Positions 1 through 6,561 of a DNA stretch of 24,966 nt are shown here, piece by piece. The stretch lies in the NCBI GenBank assembly GCA_023423065.1, contig JAFAGC010000014.1, forward strand, positions 1-24,966, read 5' to 3'. The position numbers were made by a program, and so were the translations under genes. A model generated the notes under the pieces. That model ran no database searches, had not been told where the DNA came from, and worked only from the letters and a program-made list of their open reading frames with translations. Numbering within the stretch: position 1 is the stretch's first letter; every line of letters starts with the position of its first letter. This stretch comes from Pseudomonadota bacterium. GTDB taxonomy: Bacteria; Pseudomonadota; Gammaproteobacteria; Steroidobacterales; Steroidobacteraceae.

Positions 1-15
1 TCGTGGGGGGCTGGG

Positions 16-204
16 TCATAGGTTTATAACTGACAGGCCCGGCGGGCCGACGCGCAGGTGAACCAGCGCTCCCGATTCGAGCACCGCGTCATACAGACAT
101 AACGCAAAGGTGGATTCCAGCTGGGCAACGAGCACGACGTCGTTGGTCACGACATCGAAATGATCGGGCTCGACTCTGACTTCCGGAACGGGGGGTTCTG
201 ACAC
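16..204 (-). CDS. Short CheD-like protein, possibly truncated
   Basis: A 62-residue frame from a GTG at 204. Residues about 15-55 resemble the start of the CheD receptor glutamine deamidase fold: a short acidic lead, a hydrophobic strand (VVLVAQL), then STFALCLYD followed by GALVHLR. These match the family pattern LGSCVAVCLYD...GGMNHF loosely. The family's usual length is about 150-200 residues, so this would be only the N-terminal third; a TGA at 16-18 ends it just inside the window. The Gly-Ser-Cys of the catalytic loop reads Glu-Ser-Thr here, so the catalytic Cys is missing at that place, and the following His is kept. It is divergent from the CBS-domain gene. It could be a degenerate CheD remnant, a frameshifted gene whose rest lies outside the window, or an unrelated small protein. 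Confidence 0.4.
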   Translation of the reverse strand: MSEPPVPEVRVEPDHFDVVTNDVVLVAQLESTFALCLYDAVLESGALVHLRVGPPGLSVINL

Positions 205-365
205 GGCGACCTGATACTAAGGCGGTTTCCCGGCGCGCGCCCGCTTCTGATCGGCTGGCGTCTTCGCTGGCTTCCCTGGCCCACGAATCATCGCAAACTC
301 GCAGGGGTATTCCCATGTCGCCGTGCAGCTACGTACGGTTTCGGCGACCCGGGCGTATGATGTTT

Positions 366-386
366 TACATTCGATCCGCCGGAGGT
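366..386 (+). promoter_or_regulatory. Candidate -10 and strong ribosome binding site of the CBS-domain gene
   Basis: TACATT at 366-371 is a plausible -10 hexamer, and GGAGGT at 381-386 is a near-perfect Shine-Dalgarno five bases before the ATG at 392. I find no convincing -35 at the proper distance. The ribosome binding site is secure; the promoter is tentative. Confidence 0.45.
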
Positions 387-391
387 AGCCC

Positions 392-820
392 ATGCTTTCC
401 GTGCAACAGTTGTTGGATCAGAAACCGAAGACCCTCTATTCGGTGAGGCCTGGCGACCCGGTCATCGAGGCCATCCGGAAGATGGCCGAGCACCATATCG
501 GCGCATTGCTGGTCATGGATGGAGACCGGTTGGCCGGCATCGTTTCGGAGCGCGACTACGCACGCAAGGTCGTTCTCATGGGGCGTTCGTCCGACGAGAC
601 CCGGGTCGACGAAATCATGACACCGAAGGTCATCACCGTGACCGCCCGACAGGACGCGCACGATTGCATGCGCCTCATGACGGACAAACGCATCCGGCAC
701 CTGCCGGTCGTCTCGGGCGAGAAGGTAGTCGGAATCCTGTCGATTGGCGACCTCGTGAGGGCGGTCATCGAGGAGCAGGAGCGCACGATCGCGGACCTGG
801 AGACCTACATCCACGGATGA
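392..820 (+). CDS. Two-CBS-domain protein
   Basis: A 142-residue soluble protein made almost wholly of a tandem CBS pair (Bateman module). CBS1 spans about residues 10-70 (HIGALLVMDGDRLAGIVSERDYARK) and CBS2 about 75-135 (IRHLPVVSGEKVVGILSIGDLVRAV). The G-I-V-S-E-R-D and G-I-L-S-I-G-D strings carry the Asp that usually contacts ribose in adenine-nucleotide-binding CBS domains. Stand-alone CBS pairs normally sense AMP, ATP or SAM and act as regulators, but no partner domain is fused here and no target can be read from the sequence. The start is fixed by a GGAGGT site. It converges on the trkH end 49 bp downstream; CBS domains occur in many ion transport systems, but a link with Trk is only inference. 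Confidence 0.93.
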   Translation: MLSVQQLLDQKPKTLYSVRPGDPVIEAIRKMAEHHIGALLVMDGDRLAGIVSERDYARKVVLMGRSSDETRVDEIMTPKVITVTARQDAHDCMRLMTDKRIRHLPVVSGEKVVGILSIGDLVRAVIEEQERTIADLETYIHG

Positions 821-869
821 AGGCGACTTCACGCCCGGGCGGCGAACGGGTCCCGCGAGAACGGGGTGA

Positions 870-2318
870 CTACTTGCGCCAGAACGTCGCGGTGAACAGC
901 ACCACGACGGCGAAAATCTCCAGTCGCCCGACCAGCATGGCGACCGAGCATATCCACGTCTGCGCGTCGGACAACGAAGAGAAATTTGTGGCCGGGCCGA
1001 CGGTGCCCAGCGCGGGACCCATGTTGTTGACCGACGAGACGATGGAGGAGAACGAAGACACGAAGTCGAGGCCGGTCGCGAGCATCGCGAACGTGAGCAC
1101 GAGAACCGTGATGAAGTAGAGGAAAATGAACGCCAGCACCGAATAGACGATGCGGTCCGGCACGACTTGCCCGCCGATGCGGATCGGTATCACCGCGTTG
1201 GGATGCACGAGCAGTTTGAGCTCGCGGCGGGCATGCCGGACGAGCAGCAGCGTGCGGAACATCTTGATGCCGCCACCGGTCGAGCCGGTACTGCAGGTGA
1301 TGCAGCTCAGGAAAATGAGCCACACCGGCAGGAATGCGGGCCACAGCTCGTAGTTCTCGGTGACGAATCCCGCCGTGGTCGCGATCGAGATCACGCTGAA
1401 GGCCGCGTGACGCAGCGAAGTGCCGAAATCATGGTAAGCGCCCTGCAGCCACAGCAGTATCGTCACGAACAGTACCGAGCAGCCGAGCAGCACCATCACC
1501 GCCTTGCCCTCGGAGTCGCGCGCGTAGGGCTTGAGCGAGAGCGAACGCATCGCGAGGAAGTGCCGCGAGAAGTTGGTCGCCCCCACCAGCATGATGACGA
1601 TGAGAATGAACTCGATCGTCGCGGAATCGTAGGCGGCGACGCTGGAATCCTGAGTGGAGAATCCACCCAGCGAAATGGCCGAGAATCCGTGGCAGACGGC
1701 GTCGAGCCAGCTCATCCCCGCGACGCGCAGCGACATGATCGAGACCGCGGTGAGCACGAGATACGTGAACCAGAGTGCCTTGGCCGTTTCGGTGATGCGC
1801 GGTGTGAGTTTTTCGTCCTTGACCGGGCCCGGCGTGGAGGCCTTGTAGAGCTGCATGCCACCGACACCCAGCAGTGGGAGCACCGCCAGGGCCAGCACGA
1901 TGATTCCAATGCCGCCGATCCAGTGCATCGTGTGGCGCCACAAATTGAGCGACGGTGGCAGGTGTTGCAGATCGTTGAGTACGGTCGCGCCGGTGGTGGT
2001 CAGGCCCGACACGGCTTCGAAGTACGCGTCCGTGAACGACAGATCCGGCAGGGCCAGCATGAGTGGCAGCACGGCCGACAACGACATCAGGGTCCACGAA
2101 AGCGTCACCAGGATGAATCCGTCGCGCGGCTTGAGCTCGCGCCGGAACCGCCGCGTCGCCGCGGCGAGCCCGAGGCCCACGACCGCATTCGCCGCCAGGG
2201 CCGCGAAAAACACACCCGCGATGCCGTCGCGCGCGCCCAGCGACCAGGCGATCGGCAGAAGATAGAGCAGGCCAAAGCAGGCCGTCATCGTGCCGAGAAC
2301 GTTTACGACGGCTAACAA
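870..2318 (-). CDS. trkH: Trk potassium uptake system membrane subunit TrkH
   Basis: A 482-residue inner-membrane K+ translocating subunit of the TrkH/KtrB/HKT superfamily, near the length of E. coli TrkH (483). All four M1-P-M2 repeats are visible through their selectivity loops: TTTGATV (about 107-113), SLGGFST (216-222), ATTAGFVT (313-320) and NNMGPALG (431-438), each with the conserved glycine. The STGSTGGGIKMFR string (343-355) matches the gating region of repeat three. The chosen start is TTG at 2318, because the first helix begins at once; the next in-frame Met is residue 11 and would cut into that helix. It lies 18 bp downstream of the trkA stop, so the two are co-transcribed, giving pore and regulatory subunits in one operon. 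Confidence 0.95.
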   Translation of the reverse strand: MLAVVNVLGTMTACFGLLYLLPIAWSLGARDGIAGVFFAALAANAVVGLGLAAATRRFRRELKPRDGFILVTLSWTLMSLSAVLPLMLALPDLSFTDAYFEAVSGLTTTGATVLNDLQHLPPSLNLWRHTMHWIGGIGIIVLALAVLPLLGVGGMQLYKASTPGPVKDEKLTPRITETAKALWFTYLVLTAVSIMSLRVAGMSWLDAVCHGFSAISLGGFSTQDSSVAAYDSATIEFILIVIMLVGATNFSRHFLAMRSLSLKPYARDSEGKAVMVLLGCSVLFVTILLWLQGAYHDFGTSLRHAAFSVISIATTAGFVTENYELWPAFLPVWLIFLSCITCSTGSTGGGIKMFRTLLLVRHARRELKLLVHPNAVIPIRIGGQVVPDRIVYSVLAFIFLYFITVLVLTFAMLATGLDFVSSFSSIVSSVNNMGPALGTVGPATNFSSLSDAQTWICSVAMLVGRLEIFAVVVLFTATFWRK

Positions 2319-2336
2319 GGTGCGGATCCGCCCCGA

Positions 2337-3710
2337 TCAGCGTCCGCCCGGCCCCGAGAACAGGCGCTCGACCTGCTCGACGTGCCGGCGATCCGAAAGG
2401 AACACGATGACGTGATCGTTGTTGTTAATCATCGTGTCGTGATGGGCGATCATGACCCCGTCACCGCGCACTACCGCGCCGATCGCGGCGCCGTCCGGCA
2501 GAGGGATGTCCTCCACCTTTCTGCCGACGACGCGCGAGGTGCGGTCCGTCCCGTGCACCACGGCTTCGAGCGCTTCGGCCGCGCCGCGGCGCAGGCTGTG
2601 GACGCGCACCACGTCCCCCCGGCGCACGTGGGCCAGCAGCGAACCGATCGTGATCGTCTGCGGCGAGATCGCGATGTCGATGTTGCCGCTCTCCATGAGA
2701 TCGGCGTACGAAGGCTTGTTGATCAGCGCCATGACCTTCTTGGCGCCGAGCCGCTTGGCGAGCATCGCCGACAGGATGTTCGCTTCCTCCGAATTCGTGA
2801 GCGCCGCGAACACGTCGCAACTGTCGATGTTCTCCTCGATCAGCAGTTCCTCGTCGGCCGCGTCGCCGTTCAGCACGATGGTGTTGAGCAGGAGCTCGGA
2901 AACACGGCGCGCGCGCTTCGGATCGCGCTCGATCAGCTTGACCTGGTTCTGTTCCTCGAGCCGGCGCGCGAGCGCGAGACCGATGTTGCCGCCGCCCGCG
3001 ATCACGACCCGGCGCGCCGGCGCCTCCTGCTTGCGGATCTCGCTCATGAACTTGCGGATGTCGTCGCGCGCGGCGATGAAGAAGACTTCGTCGTTCTCCT
3101 CGATGACGGTGTCGCCGTCGGGAATGATGCTGCGGCCCGCGCGGTAGATAGCCACCACGCGCGCCTCGGTGTTCGGATGATGTTCCTTGAGCGCGCGCAG
3201 CGCCTGGCCGACCAGCAATCCGCCCTTGCGCGCGCGGATGCCCACCAGCCGCACGCGGCCGTCCGCGAAATCCAGCACCTGCAGCGCGCCGGGATACTGG
3301 ATGAGTTTCTCGATGTACTCGGTGACGAGCTGCTCGGGGCTGATCCACACGTCGACCGACAGCGCCTCGTCGCTGAACAGCTTCGGATGTTTCGTGTACT
3401 CCGCCGAGCGGATCCGCGCGATCTTCGTGCGCGTGCGATACAGCGTGTAGGCGACTTCGCACGCCATCATGTTCACTTCGTCGCTGGAGGTAAGGGCGAC
3501 GACGATGTCGGCGGAAGCCGTGCCCGCGGCGTCGAGCACCGATGGATAGGCCGCATTGCCCGCGACCGTGCGGATGTCGAGACGATCCTGCAGGTCGCGC
3601 AGCACTTCTTCGTTGGTATCGACGACCGTGACCTCGTTCGATTCCTCGCGGGACAGGTGGTACGCCGCGGTGCGCCCGACTTGTCCGGCGCCGAGTATCA
3701 CGATCTTCAT
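2337..3710 (-). CDS. trkA: Trk system regulatory subunit TrkA
   Basis: A 457-residue cytoplasmic NAD(H)-binding regulator of TrkH, the same length as E. coli TrkA within a residue. It shows two RCK units: Rossmann nucleotide loops GAGQVG (7-12) and GGGNIG (239-244), each followed by a TrkA-C domain (about 140-225 and 370-455). The acidic residue ending the second strand is present (VVDTNEE). The start is the ATG at 3710, directly before the first Rossmann strand (MKIVILGAG); the open frame runs upstream to 3782, but those 24 residues are not part of the fold and would overlap the divergent rhomboid gene. There is no Shine-Dalgarno; a TACAAT hexamer lies nine bases before the ATG, suggesting a near-leaderless transcript. 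It heads the trkA-trkH operon. Confidence 0.96.
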   Translation of the reverse strand: MKIVILGAGQVGRTAAYHLSREESNEVTVVDTNEEVLRDLQDRLDIRTVAGNAAYPSVLDAAGTASADIVVALTSSDEVNMMACEVAYTLYRTRTKIARIRSAEYTKHPKLFSDEALSVDVWISPEQLVTEYIEKLIQYPGALQVLDFADGRVRLVGIRARKGGLLVGQALRALKEHHPNTEARVVAIYRAGRSIIPDGDTVIEENDEVFFIAARDDIRKFMSEIRKQEAPARRVVIAGGGNIGLALARRLEEQNQVKLIERDPKRARRVSELLLNTIVLNGDAADEELLIEENIDSCDVFAALTNSEEANILSAMLAKRLGAKKVMALINKPSYADLMESGNIDIAISPQTITIGSLLAHVRRGDVVRVHSLRRGAAEALEAVVHGTDRTSRVVGRKVEDIPLPDGAAIGAVVRGDGVMIAHHDTMINNNDHVIVFLSDRRHVEQVERLFSGPGGR

Positions 3711-3718
3711 GGGGGCGT

Positions 3719-3725
3719 TATTGTA
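3719..3725. promoter_or_regulatory. Candidate bidirectional -10 between trkA and the rhomboid gene
   Basis: The 23-bp gap between two divergent ATGs contains TATTGTA. On the minus strand it reads TACAAT, nine bases before the trkA ATG. On the plus strand it reads TATTGT, nine bases before the rhomboid ATG. Neither gene has a Shine-Dalgarno. The -35 regions would lie inside the opposite coding sequence and are weak in both directions. Confidence 0.45.
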
Positions 3726-3733
3726 GCCGCTCG

Positions 3734-5272
3734 ATGGAGCGCGCGACACGAACAGCCCCGGAGCGTACGCCCGAAGGCGCATTGCGATTCACGGTGCGGT
3801 TCAGTCCTCCGGGCGCGCTGCTGCCGGGCGGTGACTCTAATAATCTCGGTCTGACCGCCGGGGGAACCGTCACGGTCAGTCCGGAAGAGGTGGCTTTCGC
3901 CGACAGCCGTTCGGGCGATCGCGTCGATTCGCGCTGGGAGCAGCGCCGCCGGTTCCGGCTGGCCGACGTCGCGAACGTGGGTTACAACGAAGCCGAGCGG
4001 CTCATCGTCGTGCGCACGATCGCCGACGATCGCTACGTCGCCCTGTGGATGCAGACCCGCGAGGATGCGCAGGCGCTGCTCGGTCTGATGCCGAAGATCA
4101 CCACCCCGGATTTCCTCGCGCAGCAGGAGAGTATCCGCAGGTTCCAGGAGCGCATGCGCACACTCGCGCCGCGCGCGCCCGTGACACCGACCATCGTCGC
4201 GCTGAACGTCGCGGTGTTCGTGATCATGCTGATCGCCGGAGCCGGCCTGTCGGCGACCAACCCGGAGGTGCACCTGCGCTTCGGATCGAACTACGGCCCG
4301 CTGACCTGGAGCGGCGAATACTGGCGCCTGCTCGCGTCGACCTTCATCCACTTCGGCGTCTTCCACATAGCGCTCAACATGTACGCGCTGTACAACGGCG
4401 GCGACCTGACCGAGCGCCTTTACGGCAGCGCGCGTTTCGCGGTGATCTATCTTCTGTCCGGGCTGGCGGGCAGCGTGGTGAGCAGCTGGTGGAATCCGAA
4501 CGCGAACAGCGCGGGCGCATCCGGCGCGGTGTTCGGCGTGTACGGCGCGCTGCTGATGTTCTTCGCCGTGCGCCGCACGGACATTCCGCTGCACCTGTAC
4601 CGCTCGGCGGGCAAAGGCGCATTGCTGCTGTGTATCTATTCGCTCGGATTCGGCCTCGCGAGCACGCTGTTCGACAGCGAGGTGCGGATCGACAACGCCG
4701 CGCACATCGGTGGTTTGCTGGGTGGCGCGCTCTCGGGATTCCTGCTGGTACGGCCGTTCGAGCCCGAGGCGCGCGCACGGCCGCAACCCTTACGCATCGC
4801 CGCGGTGGCCCTCGGCATCTGCGCTCTGCTCGGAATGCTGGCGGCTCCCATGGTGTCCGGCGACGGTACGCGCCGCACCGAACTCGAGGTGAATCGCCTG
4901 TTGCTCGACCTGGAAATCGCGGAGAAGCGCGCGCTCGGGCGATTCAATGAGATCACGCAGGAGTTAGCCACGGGCGACATCACGCCGGCGGCCGCGGCCG
5001 ATGCGATGGGCGAACAGGTCGTGCGGCCATGGCAATGGGCGACACGGGAATTGCGCAATCGCCCGTCCATCGAACCGGCCGATTCGCTGACAGCGCGCCG
5101 GCTCGCGGCCGCGCAGAATCTGAGCGCTGCCTACGAGCGCGCCTTCGCACTCACGGCGACTTCGCTGCCCAACTCGGAAGGCCGCGAGGATCCCGAGTTG
5201 CAGCGCGCCTGGGAACAGCTGAACCGGCATGCCAGGGTTCTGCGCGAGCTGGAGGAATCCGCGCGCGATTGA
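3734..5272 (+). CDS. Rhomboid family intramembrane serine protease with extra N- and C-terminal domains
   Basis: A 512-residue polytopic membrane protein. The rhomboid core spans about residues 150-340. It holds the L1-loop Trp-Arg (197-198), the HxxxN helix (His211, Asn215), the catalytic serine motif GASGAVFG (Ser263) and the partner histidine in AAHIGG (His324), so the Ser-His dyad is intact and activity is expected. Residues 18-120 form a soluble, beta-rich lead resembling a small PH-like domain (inference). After a final helix near 353-373, a helical charged tail of about 140 residues has no family I recognise. Such additions make it much longer than GlpG (276). The ATG at 3734 is chosen for lack of a better Met, although a GTG at 3794 is possible. 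Divergent from trkA; followed 61 bp later by a small exported protein. Confidence 0.9.
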   Translation: MERATRTAPERTPEGALRFTVRFSPPGALLPGGDSNNLGLTAGGTVTVSPEEVAFADSRSGDRVDSRWEQRRRFRLADVANVGYNEAERLIVVRTIADDRYVALWMQTREDAQALLGLMPKITTPDFLAQQESIRRFQERMRTLAPRAPVTPTIVALNVAVFVIMLIAGAGLSATNPEVHLRFGSNYGPLTWSGEYWRLLASTFIHFGVFHIALNMYALYNGGDLTERLYGSARFAVIYLLSGLAGSVVSSWWNPNANSAGASGAVFGVYGALLMFFAVRRTDIPLHLYRSAGKGALLLCIYSLGFGLASTLFDSEVRIDNAAHIGGLLGGALSGFLLVRPFEPEARARPQPLRIAAVALGICALLGMLAAPMVSGDGTRRTELEVNRLLLDLEIAEKRALGRFNEITQELATGDITPAAAADAMGEQVVRPWQWATRELRNRPSIEPADSLTARRLAAAQNLSAAYERAFALTATSLPNSEGREDPELQRAWEQLNRHARVLRELEESARD

Positions 5273-5333
5273 AGTGAGTGGAACCCGCCCACGACTATTC
5301 GGGTCGCAGGGGAAAGAAGAAATTGGAGGCGGT

Positions 5334-5738
5334 ATGCGAATCGAGTCCGCGATAGCCTTCCTGCTGTTGGGTGGAGCCGCATTCGCGGCCGATCCGCCGC
5401 CGGTCCCCGCGAAGCCCGCACCGAAGGAAACCGCCGCCAAGTCCCCCCCTCCGGCGCTGGACCTGCGAGTCGGCAACGTGCGCAACTACATGATGCCCAA
5501 CGATTTCCGACAGGCCGTGACCGCGCCGGACCCCGAGAAGAACACCGTGATCGTCGAAGGAGAGCGCGAGCTGCTGCCGATGAAATCGCAGCAGGCCGTG
5601 CCGGTCGGCATCGTGGCTCCCTTCTGGGCGATCGCGAATCCGCTGCAGGCCTGGCGAGTCCTCGTGCCCGACCCGCGCGCCGCGCCGCCCGGTCCCCCCG
5701 AAGTCGTCCCACCCCCACCGTTCCGCTGGGGACCGTAG
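5334..5738 (+). CDS. Small exported proline-rich protein of unknown function
   Basis: A 134-residue protein with a clear signal peptide: a charged start (MRIE), a hydrophobic run to about residue 15 and an A-F-A-A cleavage site near residue 18. The mature part begins with a Pro/Ala/Lys stretch, then a folded-looking middle (residues 43-105), and ends in a second Pro-rich stretch (PEVVPPPPFRWGP). There is no cysteine in the mature part and no motif I recognise. The start is set by GGAGG just upstream of the ATG, although the frame is open from 5229. It follows the rhomboid gene by 61 bp in the same direction and may share its transcript. The stop is one base from the pyrF stop on the other strand. 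Confidence 0.72.
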   Translation: MRIESAIAFLLLGGAAFAADPPPVPAKPAPKETAAKSPPPALDLRVGNVRNYMMPNDFRQAVTAPDPEKNTVIVEGERELLPMKSQQAVPVGIVAPFWAIANPLQAWRVLVPDPRAAPPGPPEVVPPPPFRWGP

Positions 5739-5739
5739 C

Positions 5740-6561
5740 CTAGCGGTGGGCGTTGATGGTGTCGCGGAGGTCGGTCGCGGCCTTGCGCGCGGCTTCGGCG
5801 AAATCCGCGCCCGGGCTCGCGTAGAGAATCGCACGCGACGAGCTGATCACGAGTCCCGTGCCGGCCGCCGTCTTGCCCTTCGCCATCACCTTTGCGACGT
5901 CGCCGCCCTGCGCGCCGACGCCGGGCACGAGAAAGGGCAGGTCGCCAACGCGCGAACGGATGTCCGCGAGCTCGTCGGGATACGTCGCGCCGACGACCAG
6001 CATGCAATTGCCCGCGGCGTTCCATTCCTTCGACACGCGCTCGGCCACGACCTGGAACAACTTCCTGCCGCCGACGTCGAGATCCTGGAAGTCCTTCGCG
6101 CCGGGATTGCTGGTGCGGCACAGGATGATGACGCCCTTGTCCCCGTGCTTGAGGAACGGCTCGACCGAATCGCGCCCGAGATACGGATTCACCGTGACCG
6201 CGTCCGCGCCGTAACGCTCGAACGCTTCGTGGGCATATTGTTCGGCCGTGCTCCCGATGTCGCCGCGCTTCGAATCGAGGATCACGATCGCATTCGGCGC
6301 CGTCGCCTTGATGTAATCGATGGTGTGTTCGAGCTGGTTCTCCGCGGCGTGCGCGGCGTAGTGCGCGAACTGCGGCTTGTACGCGCACACGAGATCCCGT
6401 GTCGCATCGATGATGGCCTTGTTGAATTCGAAGATGGAGCCGGGCGCTTCGCGGAACCGGTCGGGAAACTTCTTCGGCTCGGGATCGAGTCCGACGCAGA
6501 CGAGGGAATTCGTCGCCTTCCAGGCAGCGGCGAGTCTCTCGCCGAACGATGCAGCCGCCAT
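5740..6561 (-). CDS. pyrF: Orotidine 5'-phosphate decarboxylase (type 2)
   Basis: A 273-residue cytosolic enzyme that decarboxylates OMP to UMP, the last step of pyrimidine synthesis. The active-site string LDSKRGDIGST supplies the catalytic Asp96-Lys98-Asp101 network; the N-terminal CVGLDPEPKKFP (about 22-33) and the phosphate-side VPGVGAQGGD are also characteristic. The length and the CVGLDP opening fit the longer, type 2 PyrF group rather than the 230-245-residue enterobacterial form. The ATG at 6561 shares its A with the uvrD stop (TAATG), so translation is very likely coupled. The frame remains open far upstream inside uvrD, but the fold begins at this Met. It converges on the exported-protein gene with one base between stops. 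Confidence 0.95.
   Translation of the reverse strand: MAAASFGERLAAAWKATNSLVCVGLDPEPKKFPDRFREAPGSIFEFNKAIIDATRDLVCAYKPQFAHYAAHAAENQLEHTIDYIKATAPNAIVILDSKRGDIGSTAEQYAHEAFERYGADAVTVNPYLGRDSVEPFLKHGDKGVIILCRTSNPGAKDFQDLDVGGRKLFQVVAERVSKEWNAAGNCMLVVGATYPDELADIRSRVGDLPFLVPGVGAQGGDVAKVMAKGKTAAGTGLVISSSRAILYASPGADFAEAARKAATDLRDTINAHR

Noticed and set aside
821..869. GCCCGGGC- and CGGGTCCCG-type palindromes between the CBS gene and trkH
   Set aside because: They are very short, lack a T tract and are expected by chance in GC-rich DNA.
1167..2315. A 382-codon plus-strand open frame opposite trkH
   Set aside because: It is a soluble, Arg/Gln/His-rich mirror frame of a clear membrane transporter.
3711..3782. 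A 24-residue N-terminal extension of TrkA
   Set aside because: The Rossmann fold starts at MKIVILGAG, and the extension would overlap the divergent rhomboid gene.
2382..3854. A 490-codon plus-strand open frame opposite trkA
   Set aside because: It lacks any recognisable fold, overlaps the secure TrkA gene over its full length and runs into the rhomboid start.
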